NCBI GenBank assembly: GCA_016222815.1
Contig: JACRQE010000003.1
Coordinates: 62,001-126,000 of the forward strand
DNA from: Candidatus Uhrbacteria bacterium
Lineage (GTDB): Bacteria > Patescibacteriota > Patescibacteriia > 2-12-FULL-60-25
Direction of reading: 5' to 3'
Length of the DNA: 64,000 nucleotides
The notes under the pieces are model-generated. The model saw only the letters and a list, made by a program, of their open reading frames with translations. It was not told the DNA's origin and ran no database searches. Below, piece by piece: positions 24,513-33,117 of the stretch; within the stretch, counting starts at the first letter, position 1, and each line of letters starts with the position of its first letter. The position numbers and the translations under genes were made by a program.

Positions 24513-24896
24513 TCAATCGCATGCGTAGCTGTTCGCCGGCATCTCGAACCGGTAGCACTTGGCTGTGCAAGCCCGTGCGCTCCTGACCGTCGTCATGACA
24601 TCGGCCATTAAATGGCCTTTGCCCGAGGGGCAGGCCTGGTCACGCATCGCCACGGCGCGTAGCCTGCTTTCTTCATCGCAGACCGTGTCCGAGAAGCAGT
24701 TCTCGCAGACCACGACGTAGGTCGCGGTCCCTACCAGGCGAACGCCTTCACGCTCCTCACCAAGCCTGCGCAAGGCCGTCTGCATCCGAGCCTGACGGAT
24801 CTGTTCTTCCGTGGGTCTCTCTACGGTTGCCGTAGAGGATTGGGCGGCGCAGCTGCACAAGAGCGTGGCTGCGATAACCGTCAACAACAGCCTCAT
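24513..24896 (-). CDS. Small lipoprotein, paralogue of 23514-23900
   Basis: The 127-aa protein has a lipoprotein signal peptide with lipobox LCSC. The mature part repeats the pattern of the 23514 product: 'ALRRLGEEREGVRLVGTATYVVVC-E-N-C', then 'C-D-E', a CPSGKG motif and 'CYRFEMPANSYAC' at the end. GGAGG precedes the ATG. The two copies lie within 1.4 kb on opposite strands, each isolated by its own promoter and terminator. Function is unknown. Confidence 0.8.
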   Translation of the reverse strand: MRLLLTVIAATLLCSCAAQSSTATVERPTEEQIRQARMQTALRRLGEEREGVRLVGTATYVVVCENCFSDTVCDEESRLRAVAMRDQACPSGKGHLMADVMTTVRSARACTAKCYRFEMPANSYACD

Positions 24897-24938
24897 TAGA
24901 CAACCTCCGTGTGAAAATTGTTGGAATGAACTCCCTAG

Positions 24939-24967
24939 GGTTTACTTAAAAATCGGGTGGATGTCAA
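24939..24967 (-). promoter_or_regulatory. Sigma70-type promoter of the 24513 lipoprotein
   Basis: On the minus strand: TTGACA, a 17-nt spacer and TAAACC, followed by GGAGG and the ATG. Confidence 0.6.
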
Positions 24968-25011
24968 GGAATGCACCCACGGTTTTCGGCAAATAAAAAA
25001 TTCCGGAAAAG

Positions 25012-25098
25012 TGGTGGGCGGGGAGGGAATCGAACCCTCATGGCCTTGCGACCGCGGGATTTTGAGTCCCGTGCGTCTACCAATTCCGCCACTCGCCC
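25012..25098 (-). tRNA. tRNA-Leu (CAA)
   Basis: An 87-nt class II tRNA with a long variable arm and encoded CCA. The anticodon stem-loop CGGGA-CTCAAAA-TCCCG gives CAA. TGGCGGAATTGGTAGACGC is the typical leucine D-arm region. One acceptor pair (6-67) is an A-C mismatch. Confidence 0.92.
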
Positions 25099-25246
25099 CC
25101 CAGCTTTCCGGAACCTGATTCTGAACGCCAAATCTGATACGGCGTGCAATTTACCGCAAGCGGCATTAATGGTCAATATCGGCATATTTTCCAGCCCTTG
25201 TCGGAGTCGTGGTCAGAGGATAAACTACAGCCGCATTCATTGATTT

Positions 25247-26026
25247 ATGGGGCGCATCATTTCTGTCGTGAACCAGAAGGGCGGAGTGGGTAAAACCACT
25301 ACAGCCATCAATTTAGGCGCCTACCTGGCCGAAGCTGGGAAGTTCGTGCTTATCGTGGATCTCGATCCGCAGGCGAATGCGACTTCGGGGCTCGGTGTTG
25401 ACCATCGCGGCCTCGAGCGCGGTGTCTACGAAGCGGTGCTCGGCATCGTGAACATGCGCCAGATCGTCCAGCCCACGGCGCACGAGACTTTGCGCATCGC
25501 CCCGGCCACGACCGCTCTCGCCGGCCTCAATATCGAACTCGTGGATATGGAGCGGCGCGAATTCAAACTCTACGATTCCCTTCTCGAAATCCGCAACGAC
25601 TACGACTACATCTTCATCGACTGTCCGCCCACGCTCGGCCTCATTACCCTGAACGGCATCGTGGCCGCGGACGAGATCCTGATCCCGGTCCAAGCCGAAT
25701 ACTACGCCCTCGAAGGTCTGGGCCAATTGCTCGAGACCGTGAACCTGGTCAAAGAAAACCTTCGTCCCGAAGTCGACGTCCTGGGAGCCGTCCTCACCAT
25801 GTACGACAGCCGGACCAAACTCTCGGACGACGTCATGCAGGAGCTCTATAAATATTTCCCCAATAACATCTTCCGCTCGGTCATCCCGCGCAGCGTTCGC
25901 CTGGCCGAAGCGCCGTCGTTCGGCCGTTCAATCGTCCACTTCGACACGTCGAACAAAGGCGCCAAGGCCTACGAAAGGTTGGCGCGCGAAATCATCGAAG
26001 GTGAATCCCAACGCTACGTCTTATGA
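25247..26026 (+). CDS. parA: Chromosome partitioning ATPase ParA/Soj
   Basis: The 259-aa deviant Walker ATPase partitions the chromosome with ParB. It has KGGVGKTTTAINLG (residues 10-23) with the signature lysine, the Walker A' and B strands DLDPQANAT and YIFIDCPPTLG, and QAEYYALEGLGQL. The absence of an N-terminal DNA-binding extension fits chromosomal Soj. The ATG lies 20 nt after a -10-like TAAACT (25221-25226). It overlaps parB by 4 nt. Confidence 0.96.
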   Translation: MGRIISVVNQKGGVGKTTTAINLGAYLAEAGKFVLIVDLDPQANATSGLGVDHRGLERGVYEAVLGIVNMRQIVQPTAHETLRIAPATTALAGLNIELVDMERREFKLYDSLLEIRNDYDYIFIDCPPTLGLITLNGIVAADEILIPVQAEYYALEGLGQLLETVNLVKENLRPEVDVLGAVLTMYDSRTKLSDDVMQELYKYFPNNIFRSVIPRSVRLAEAPSFGRSIVHFDTSNKGAKAYERLAREIIEGESQRYVL

Positions 26027-26952
26027 TCATCGGACCACGACAATCAGGATTAGGCAGGGGACTGGGGGCCCTGATCCCGCCCAAACCGCAAGCCTCACCG
26101 ATACAGCCGGCTGCTTCTTCTGATGAAGAACTGCGGACCGTGGCCCATCTTAGCGGCGAGGGCGTGCGGCCAAACACTAACGAGATCCATTTCTTGCCCG
26201 TCGAATCCATCGACCCGAATCCGCACCAGCCGCGCTCCCACTTCGACCATACCCAGCTCGAAGACCTGATCCTGTCCATCCAGACGCACGGCGTGCTCCA
26301 GCCTATCGTGGTCACGCCCAAAGAAGGCGGACGCTACGAGCTCATCGCCGGTGAACGCCGTTTGCGTGCCTCAAAGATCGCGGGCCTCGAGACCATTCCG
26401 GCAATCGTGCGCACCGCCACCGAACAGCAGAAACTCGAATTGGCGCTCATCGAGAATATCCAGCGCCAGGATCTGAACGTGGTCGAAGAAGCTGAAGCCT
26501 ATATCCGTCTCCAGAACGAATTCAACCTGACCCAGGAAGAATTGGCCAAACGCGCCGGCAAGAGCCGCTCCCAAGTCGCCAACACCATCCGTCTGCTCCA
26601 ACTGCCCGAACAAATCAAAGAAGCATTGATGCAGGGCAAGATTTCTCCCTCCAACGGCCGCACCCTGCTCTCACTTTCGACCGACGAAGAACGCCTCGAG
26701 CTTTTTCGTAACATGCTCGAGGGCAATTTCACGGTCCGCCAGACCGAAGCCCGCGTACCGCACCGCCGTAATCGCCAGCCGTCTTTGCTCGACCCGAACC
26801 TGTTGAGCGTCGAACAGCGCCTCCGCAACGTCCTGGGCACCAAAGTCGTGGTCAAACGCGACCCGCGCGGCGAAGGCGAAGTCCGTATCACGTTCCTGAA
26901 CGACGAAGACCTAAAATCCATCATCAAACGGATAGCGGGGGAAGAGGATTGA
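26023..26952 (+). CDS. parB: Chromosome partitioning protein ParB/Spo0J
   Basis: ParB (309 aa) is a CTPase DNA clamp that loads at parS. It has the N-terminal ParA-interaction peptide (GLGRGLGALIPP), the VESIDPNPHQPR start of the ParB/sulfiredoxin domain (about residue 65), the ELIAGERRLRASKIAGL CTP-binding block, and the helix-turn-helix around QEELAKRAGKSRSQVANTIRLL. A C-terminal dimerisation domain ends the protein. Its start overlaps parA. No exact canonical parS was noticed in the window. Confidence 0.96.
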   Translation: MIIGPRQSGLGRGLGALIPPKPQASPIQPAASSDEELRTVAHLSGEGVRPNTNEIHFLPVESIDPNPHQPRSHFDHTQLEDLILSIQTHGVLQPIVVTPKEGGRYELIAGERRLRASKIAGLETIPAIVRTATEQQKLELALIENIQRQDLNVVEEAEAYIRLQNEFNLTQEELAKRAGKSRSQVANTIRLLQLPEQIKEALMQGKISPSNGRTLLSLSTDEERLELFRNMLEGNFTVRQTEARVPHRRNRQPSLLDPNLLSVEQRLRNVLGTKVVVKRDPRGEGEVRITFLNDEDLKSIIKRIAGEED

Positions 26953-26955
26953 TGA

Positions 26956-28467
26956 TTATTTCTTCAGCAGCTTTTTCGGTATCACATCCCTGATCCAGTT
27001 CGAGATGCTGGAGCGGGCGTATTGGCGTATCTTGGAGCGCGCGTGACGCGTCTTCACGAATTTTAGCCAGTCCGGGTTCGGGCCTTTGCGGCTTTTGTCG
27101 ATTATGATTTCGACCACGTCGCCGGATTTGAGCGTCCGATCCAGTGACGCATGTTCGTCGTTCACCCGCGCGCCCATGCACTTGTTGCCGATGTCGGTGT
27201 GGATGAGGTATGCGAAATCCACGGGCGTCGAATCCTCGGGCAGGTCGATGACGTCGCCCTGCGGCGTGAAAACGAAGATGCGGTCTTTGAATATGTCTAT
27301 CTTGACCTCTTCAAGCGATTTGAAATATTGCTGTTTGTCCGCGATTTCCCTCTGGATCTCCGCGAGTTGGCTCATCCAGTCTATTTTGGGCGTGGTTTGT
27401 CCGTTCCGATTCTCCGCTTTCTGTTCGTCGTACGACCAGTGCGCCGCGATGCCGAACTCGGCGGCCAGATGCATCTCTTCGGTCCGGATCTGGAACTCCA
27501 CGACCTCTCCGTCCTCGCAGAAAACCGTGGTATGTAGCGAGCGGTAGCCGTTCGGTTTGGGCTGGGCGATGTAGTCCTTGATACGTCCCTTGAGCGGCGT
27601 CCATTTGCCGTGGATGATTCCGAGCGCCGCATAGCAATCTGCGATGTTCTCGGTGATCACCCGGATGGCCATGACGTCATGGATCCCGGCCATGCTGCGG
27701 TCGTGCTTGAGAAGCTTCCGATAAAGCGAATACAGGTGCTTGACCCGACCATGCACGTCCAGATATTTGAGACCGGCCTGATCCAGCGATTGGCGCGTGA
27801 GCTTCATCACCTTGTCCAGATAATCTTTCTGCTTCAACAACGCCGTCTGTTGTATATTCTTGGTCCATTCGAATTCCTTGGGCAGCACGTAAGGGAAAGC
27901 CGCGTCCTCCAGCCGTCCTTTTATTTCGCCCATGCCCAATCGATTGGCGATGGGGGAATAGATTTCCAGGCTCTCGAGCGCGATGCGGTACTGCTTCTTC
28001 ACGGGTTTGGCCGACAGCGTCTCGAGGTTGTGCAGGCGGTCCGCGAATTTGATGATGACCACGCGCACGTCTTCGGCCATGGTCAAGAACATCTTGCGCA
28101 GGTTCTCGATGTATCTCTCGACTCCGCGGTATTTGATGGTCCCGACTTTGGTGATGCCTTCCACGAGCTTGGCCACGTCGTCGCCAAACTTGGCGCGAAT
28201 CTCATCGAGCGTCACTTTCGTATCTTCCGGAACGTCGTGGAGCAGGCCGGCCATGATCATGTTGGGCGTGAGTTTCATGTCCGCCAAATTCAACGCCGTA
28301 TGGATGGGGTGCACGATATACGGTTCGCCGCTGGCGCGGGACTGTCCGCTGTGCGCTTTTTCGGCGAACGCTAAAGCCTCGCGGATCTTGCCGAAATCCG
28401 CCTCCGGATCGTATTGCCTGACCGTTTCTTCGAGCTGTTTGGCCAGTTGTTCCACAGATTCAGCCAT
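26956..28467 (-). CDS. (p)ppGpp synthetase/hydrolase, short RSH protein without C-terminal ACT domain
   Basis: The enzyme makes and degrades the alarmone (p)ppGpp. The 503 aa include the HD hydrolase domain with His77-Asp78 and Glu81-Asp82 (HDVPED), the synthetase domain (about 230-370, with RVKHLYSLYRKL, GIHDVMAIRVI, PKPNGYRSLHTTV and EFQIRTEEMH) and a TGS domain (about 395-455). Typical Rel/SpoT proteins exceed 700 aa. Here the zinc-finger and ACT regulatory domains are missing after a short basic tail, so ribosome-linked control may differ. Both active sites look intact. Confidence 0.93.
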   Translation of the reverse strand: MAESVEQLAKQLEETVRQYDPEADFGKIREALAFAEKAHSGQSRASGEPYIVHPIHTALNLADMKLTPNMIMAGLLHDVPEDTKVTLDEIRAKFGDDVAKLVEGITKVGTIKYRGVERYIENLRKMFLTMAEDVRVVIIKFADRLHNLETLSAKPVKKQYRIALESLEIYSPIANRLGMGEIKGRLEDAAFPYVLPKEFEWTKNIQQTALLKQKDYLDKVMKLTRQSLDQAGLKYLDVHGRVKHLYSLYRKLLKHDRSMAGIHDVMAIRVITENIADCYAALGIIHGKWTPLKGRIKDYIAQPKPNGYRSLHTTVFCEDGEVVEFQIRTEEMHLAAEFGIAAHWSYDEQKAENRNGQTTPKIDWMSQLAEIQREIADKQQYFKSLEEVKIDIFKDRIFVFTPQGDVIDLPEDSTPVDFAYLIHTDIGNKCMGARVNDEHASLDRTLKSGDVVEIIIDKSRKGPNPDWLKFVKTRHARSKIRQYARSSISNWIRDVIPKKLLKK

Positions 28468-28497
28468 AGATATAATCCTAGCATCATGAGTGAATTT

Positions 28498-28598
28498 TGT
28501 CGTCCCACGGCGCCTGTCCTCGCGGAGGCGGGGATGACCGGGGGATCCTGCCTAAAGCGTTGCCGCCTGAGATTCCCCGGTTGAACCGTGGAACGACA
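28498..28598. repeat. TGTCGTCCCACGG...CCGTGGAACGACA palindromic repeat, copy A
   Basis: The left arm TGTCGTCCCACGG and the GACCGGGGGATCCTGC segment are mirrored by GATTCCCCGGTTGAACC and CCGTGGAACGACA on the right. Related copies are at 34398, 36479, 46383, 46491 and 46582. Confidence 0.8.
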
Positions 28599-28669
28599 GA
28601 AATAATTGATAAAATGGTCAACCTGCGTTGGAATTAATCCGATTTTATTGCTATCTTATGGTCAAACAT

Positions 28670-30787
28670 ATGGCATCCCAAGACCAAGAGCTCCAACCAC
28701 GTCCCGAAGCCGAACAGCCCAAAAAACCGCCTGCCGAAAAACCGCCTGGTGAACTTGATGTGGCCATCGAGGCCGGCAATTGGAATGTGGTTGATGAAAA
28801 GCTTCTCGAAGAAAAGAAGGGCGCGGTAGTGGAAGTCAGGACGTTTGCCGAGAGCGTGGCGAACGATCCGGAATTGGGGACGCTGTCACATGACCAGGAT
28901 GCGCTGGTCGACCGGGAGACGAGCGATGCCCACGAACGGGCGACTACAGAGATAAAAACCATCCGGCAGGCTGCAGGCGAGGTAGCGCCGGCCGCTCCTG
29001 CCTCACCGCCAGAAAAACCACCAGAATCTGCGGTCGTGGCCGAAGCGGTTCCCGCGGCCCCTCCTGCCCCTCCTTCGGAAAAACTGCCCCAGGTTCCGGA
29101 TTTGGTAGTCTCTCCTCCACAGCCGACCGCCGAAGTAGCTCAACCCGTCGTCGAGCCTGCGGCGCCGGCTTTGCCGCATGTGCCCAACCTGATTACGCCT
29201 GAAGCCGAGGCTGCCCAGGCGGCTGAACAAAAAGCACTTGAGGCCGAAGCTGAAGCGCAACTCTCCGGAATCCACGCTGAAGCCATGCCGAATGCTGCTG
29301 AAGAAAAAGCGCAAGCTCGGATGAAAGAGATCCTCCAAGAGATGGATGGCTTGCGGCTGAAGATAAAAGAAAATCCGCCCGACAAACAGGCGCTCTTGCA
29401 ACGCAGGCAGGCTTTGGCTCTCGAAGGCCGCAATGTCCAGGAAGAGATCAAGAAGCTTGCGGCAGAAAAAGCGAAACAGGAGCAGGCCGCCCAAGCTCCC
29501 GTGCCGTCTTCCGAAGTCATCCAGCCGCAGCGCGTCATAGAAGCCGGATTCACGGCTGAGGAGCAGGCTGAAGCGGTCAGATCCTCCCGCAACGAACTTG
29601 GCGCCTTGGCCCGCGAATTGCGTGATGGCGAGGGTTACATGACTGACGAGATGGTCGAAAAATTCAAACAGCTCCGGAACCGCGTCGACGACCTCCAGAC
29701 CAGGGGAGCGGATATGCAGGGGGTGCAGGAGATGATGCATCACTTCGGTATGCTCCTGAATGCCGAGGCGAGCCCGGACGCTCCTGACCGGCTCAAGGGT
29801 TTGAATGAGTTCTTCAACGAGAATCCGGATTTGGCTTCCGAAGCGGCCCCTGAAACCGATGAAGAGAGGTTTGCGCGGATGGCTAAAGAGGCTGATGCCG
29901 CATATAAGGCCGGACAGGAGGAGCAGAAGAAAAAAGAAGAGATCGAAAGACGCCAACAGGAAGCTCCGAAGATGCCTAAACTTGAAGACATAAAGGGTTT
30001 GGTGGATGTCCTCTCGACCGCGCCGGAAATCGGCGAAGCGGATTTCAAGTCTTTCTTCGAGGATTACAACGGCGCCGAATACGGCATGGCGCTCAAGAAT
30101 CTGGATGCTGTCATGGGCCAGCGTGACGCCAAGATCAAGGAATTGTTGGCCCTCAAGCCCGAGGGTGAAGAACGCAAGAAAAAAATCCAGGAACAGATTG
30201 CGTGCCTGCAGTTGGCGAACCGGATTTCGGCCATGCGCAAGGAGCAGTGGGCCAAACAGGACGGCCTGTTCAAGGCCCAGAAAGCTCTGGAACTGGACGG
30301 TACCGCCATCCTCGAGACGCAGCAGGAGATTTCAGAAGTCGCATCCATGCTGGAGGCGAACCCGAACGACGAGAACCTGCAAAAACGCAAAGCCCAGCTT
30401 GAACAGCAGTTGGAGTTCCAGGAGCGTGAACAGTCCGGCCGCCTGGCCGCAATCGAGACGCAGAAAAAGGAAATCGAATCTTTGGGGTCTGAAATCGCAC
30501 GCGGAATCAAAGCGCTTGAAGGCCTTAAACAGGATATCGACAAGCCCGCGGCAGAAGATCCGATTTGGGCGCGTCCTACCACGACCGAACTTCCGAGTCC
30601 CGAAGAGATGCTCGAGAAAGGCATCAACCGTCTGGGTGAAGGCTTTGCCACGCTCGGCAGTCAGGACGACATCGGCGAAATGGCGTTTGGCGCCATCGGC
30701 AAAATATTTTCCGCCTTGGAATGGGCAGTCGACAAGGTGCCGGGCGGCACCAAGGGCGGAGCCGCTAGCTCCAGCAAGAAAAGCTGA
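28670..30787 (+). CDS. Large coiled-coil protein with Pro/Ala/Glu-rich N-terminus
   Basis: I do not recognise a family for this 705-aa cytoplasmic-looking protein. Residues 1-190 are disordered and rich in Pro, Ala and Glu (PPEKPPESAVVAE, PAAPPAPPSEK). Most of residues 190-640 are highly charged helices with coiled-coil character (KARMKEILQEMDGLRLK, LEQQLEFQEREQ). The C-terminus (650-705) is Gly/Ala-rich and ends in SSKKS. No membrane helix is seen. It may be a scaffold or structural protein. The frame is open from 28628, but ATG 28670 lies 12 nt after a -10-like TATCTT. Confidence 0.75.
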   Translation: MASQDQELQPRPEAEQPKKPPAEKPPGELDVAIEAGNWNVVDEKLLEEKKGAVVEVRTFAESVANDPELGTLSHDQDALVDRETSDAHERATTEIKTIRQAAGEVAPAAPASPPEKPPESAVVAEAVPAAPPAPPSEKLPQVPDLVVSPPQPTAEVAQPVVEPAAPALPHVPNLITPEAEAAQAAEQKALEAEAEAQLSGIHAEAMPNAAEEKAQARMKEILQEMDGLRLKIKENPPDKQALLQRRQALALEGRNVQEEIKKLAAEKAKQEQAAQAPVPSSEVIQPQRVIEAGFTAEEQAEAVRSSRNELGALARELRDGEGYMTDEMVEKFKQLRNRVDDLQTRGADMQGVQEMMHHFGMLLNAEASPDAPDRLKGLNEFFNENPDLASEAAPETDEERFARMAKEADAAYKAGQEEQKKKEEIERRQQEAPKMPKLEDIKGLVDVLSTAPEIGEADFKSFFEDYNGAEYGMALKNLDAVMGQRDAKIKELLALKPEGEERKKKIQEQIACLQLANRISAMRKEQWAKQDGLFKAQKALELDGTAILETQQEISEVASMLEANPNDENLQKRKAQLEQQLEFQEREQSGRLAAIETQKKEIESLGSEIARGIKALEGLKQDIDKPAAEDPIWARPTTTELPSPEEMLEKGINRLGEGFATLGSQDDIGEMAFGAIGKIFSALEWAVDKVPGGTKGGAASSSKKS

Positions 30788-30802
30788 CCGTGTGGTCAGC
30801 TT
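30781..30802. terminator. Bidirectional terminator shared by two converging genes
   Basis: AAGCTGACC, loop GTGT, GGTCAGCTT. The hairpin contains the TGA of the upstream plus-strand gene and ends next to the topA stop on the other strand, so one hairpin can serve both. Confidence 0.7.
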
Positions 30803-33018
30803 TCCTGTTTATATCCGCAGCCTTCGTTTGGGCAGACCAGCTTCGTGCCTTTGGCTGTGAGCGTGGCGTAGCCGCACTGCGGGCACTTCTCCCCGGTCGG
30901 ACGGTCCCAGAAAGCCTGGTCGCAGGCCGGATAGCGGTTGCATGAGAAGAATATTTTTTTCTTCTTGGACATGCGCTCCACGATGAAGCCTTCGTTGCAT
31001 TTGGGGCATTTGATCTGGTTGCCGTTCTCATCCTTCACGAATTTGTCGATGTTCTTGATGTTCTTGCAGTCCGGATAGCGCGAACACGAGAGGAACGGGC
31101 CGAAACGCCCGATTTTCTTGACCATGGGCGCGCCGCACTTCTCGCAAATCTCGTCCGTGGGTTCGGGTTCCGCGCGTTTGGCTTCGCCCGGCAAAGGCTT
31201 GGTGCCTTTGCATTCCGGGTAGTTGGTGCAGGCCAGGAATTTGCCGAAACGTCCGCGCTTGACCGTCATCGGACTGCCGCACTTTTCGCACACCACGCCT
31301 TCGGCCGCCGACTGGTCTTCCTTGTCCAGCTCCGCTTCTTTCGCCTTAAGCACCGTATGGAACGGCCCGTAGAAAGCCTCCAAAAGCGGACGCCATTCCA
31401 TCTCGCCCTCGGCTATCTTGTCGAGCGAGTTCTCCATGCGCGAAGTGAATTCGTAATCCACGATGTCCGGGAATTGCTTCTGCAGCATGTCGGTCACGTC
31501 GAACCCGGTCTGGGTCGGCGCCAGGCGTTTCTTGTCGTCGCGTTCCACGTATCCGCGTTCCACGATAGTCGAGATGGTCGGCGCATACGTCGAAGGCCGG
31601 CCGATGCCGTTCTCTTCCAGCGCTTTGACCAAAGTCGCGTCGCTGAAGCGCGGCGGCGGTTCGGTGAAATGTTGTTTGGCTTCGATGTCCAAAGCCTCCA
31701 CGGTGTCGCCCTTCGTGAGTTTCGGCATGAACTTGTCCTTGTCCTGGTCCGGGAAAAGCTTGAGGTATCCGTCGAAGAGGACCGACTGTCCGGTTGAGCG
31801 GAAAGTCGCGCGGCCGCTCGTCAGATCTGCCGAAGTCCCGAGGATCCTGGCTTCCTTCATCTGCGTCGCCAAAGCCCTCTGCCAGATCAGTTTGTAGAGC
31901 TTGGCTTCGTTCGGTTCCAAATGCGCTTCCACATCTTCCGGTCTGCGCGACGGATCCGACGGCCGGATTGCTTCATGGGCCTCCTGCGCACCTTTGGATT
32001 TGGTCTTATATTTCCGCGGCTCGTCCAGCTTATAATCTTTTCCGAATTCGCTGCCGATGAATTCGTTGGCGTCGGCGATGAACTTATCTGCCAAATTCAC
32101 CGAGTCGGTACGCATGTAGGTGATGAGGCCGACCGGGCCGGATTTCCCGAGCTCCACGCCTTCGTACAGCCGCTGGGCCAGCATCATGGTCTGTTTGGAT
32201 GAAAAACCCAGGCGTTTGTTGGCTTCCTGCTGAAGGGTGGAGGTCGTGAACGGCGGGGGAGGCGACGTCTTGCGCTCCTTGGATTCGACTGCCGTGACCG
32301 TGAACGGTTTGCCTTTGGTCTCCGCGACCAGTTTGCCGGCTTCGTCTCCGTTCTTGAGCGCCATCTTGTCCAGGTTCTTCCCGTCCAAAGCATGGAGTTT
32401 GCCTTCGAATTCCTGCGGATCATCCGGCGACTTGAAAGTGCCTTCGACCGACCAGTACTCCTCGGCGTTGAAAGCCTTGATCTCGCGTTCCCGTTCCACG
32501 ACCAACCTTAACGCCACGGACTGCACGCGTCCGGCCGAAAGTCCGCGCCGTATCTTCCTCCACAGGAAAGGCGAGAGTTCGTAGCCGACCAAACGGTCCA
32601 AGATCCGGCGCGCCTGCTGAGCGTTCACGAGCTGCATGTCCAGTTTGCGCGGATGGGCGATGGCTTCGTTGATGGCCGTCTCCGTGATTTCATGGAAAGT
32701 GATGCGCCCGACCTTATCCGTGTCCTGGTCCAAAACCTGTGCCAAATGCCAGGCGATTGCTTCTCCTTCGCGGTCTTCGTCAGTCGCCAGCAAAATCTCC
32801 TTGGCCTTCTTGGCCGCGGTCTGGATTTCCTTGACTTTGGCCTTGTGGTCCACGGGCACTATATAGGAAGGCTCGAAGCCGTGTTCCACGTCCACGCCTA
32901 TCTTGGATTTGGGCAAATCGCGGATATGGCCGTAGCTGGCCAGGACCGTGTAGTCCTTGCCCAAAAATCGCGAGATGGTTTTCGCTTTGGTTGGTGATTC
33001 GACGATGACGAGTTTCAT
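30796..33018 (-). CDS. topA: DNA topoisomerase I
   Basis: This type IA topoisomerase relaxes negative supercoils. The 740-aa protein starts with KLVIVESPTKAKTI (Toprim, acidic residues in DEDREGE) and has the catalytic Tyr301 in LITYMRTDS. Four C-terminal zinc fingers of the type C-x2-C...C-x4/5-C are visible from about residue 585 to the end. The open frame extends 33 codons upstream, but ATG 33018 (MKLVIVES) is the conserved start. It lies head-to-tail after dprA. Confidence 0.97.
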   Translation of the reverse strand: MKLVIVESPTKAKTISRFLGKDYTVLASYGHIRDLPKSKIGVDVEHGFEPSYIVPVDHKAKVKEIQTAAKKAKEILLATDEDREGEAIAWHLAQVLDQDTDKVGRITFHEITETAINEAIAHPRKLDMQLVNAQQARRILDRLVGYELSPFLWRKIRRGLSAGRVQSVALRLVVEREREIKAFNAEEYWSVEGTFKSPDDPQEFEGKLHALDGKNLDKMALKNGDEAGKLVAETKGKPFTVTAVESKERKTSPPPPFTTSTLQQEANKRLGFSSKQTMMLAQRLYEGVELGKSGPVGLITYMRTDSVNLADKFIADANEFIGSEFGKDYKLDEPRKYKTKSKGAQEAHEAIRPSDPSRRPEDVEAHLEPNEAKLYKLIWQRALATQMKEARILGTSADLTSGRATFRSTGQSVLFDGYLKLFPDQDKDKFMPKLTKGDTVEALDIEAKQHFTEPPPRFSDATLVKALEENGIGRPSTYAPTISTIVERGYVERDDKKRLAPTQTGFDVTDMLQKQFPDIVDYEFTSRMENSLDKIAEGEMEWRPLLEAFYGPFHTVLKAKEAELDKEDQSAAEGVVCEKCGSPMTVKRGRFGKFLACTNYPECKGTKPLPGEAKRAEPEPTDEICEKCGAPMVKKIGRFGPFLSCSRYPDCKNIKNIDKFVKDENGNQIKCPKCNEGFIVERMSKKKKIFFSCNRYPACDQAFWDRPTGEKCPQCGYATLTAKGTKLVCPNEGCGYKQES

Positions 33019-33117
33019 ATATGCTTTCTGTCTGCGAGCGTCTGTCATCCGCTGACTGAATACGTCGCAAGATAGCAGAGGAATTTGATTAATACCAGAA
33101 GTCAACCGATCTGTCAA

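Noticed and set aside
25247-26952. A parS site near parAB
   Set aside because: I looked for the canonical 16-bp TGTTTCACGTGAAACA or close variants near the genes and saw none; the repeats at 21041 share only short words with it.
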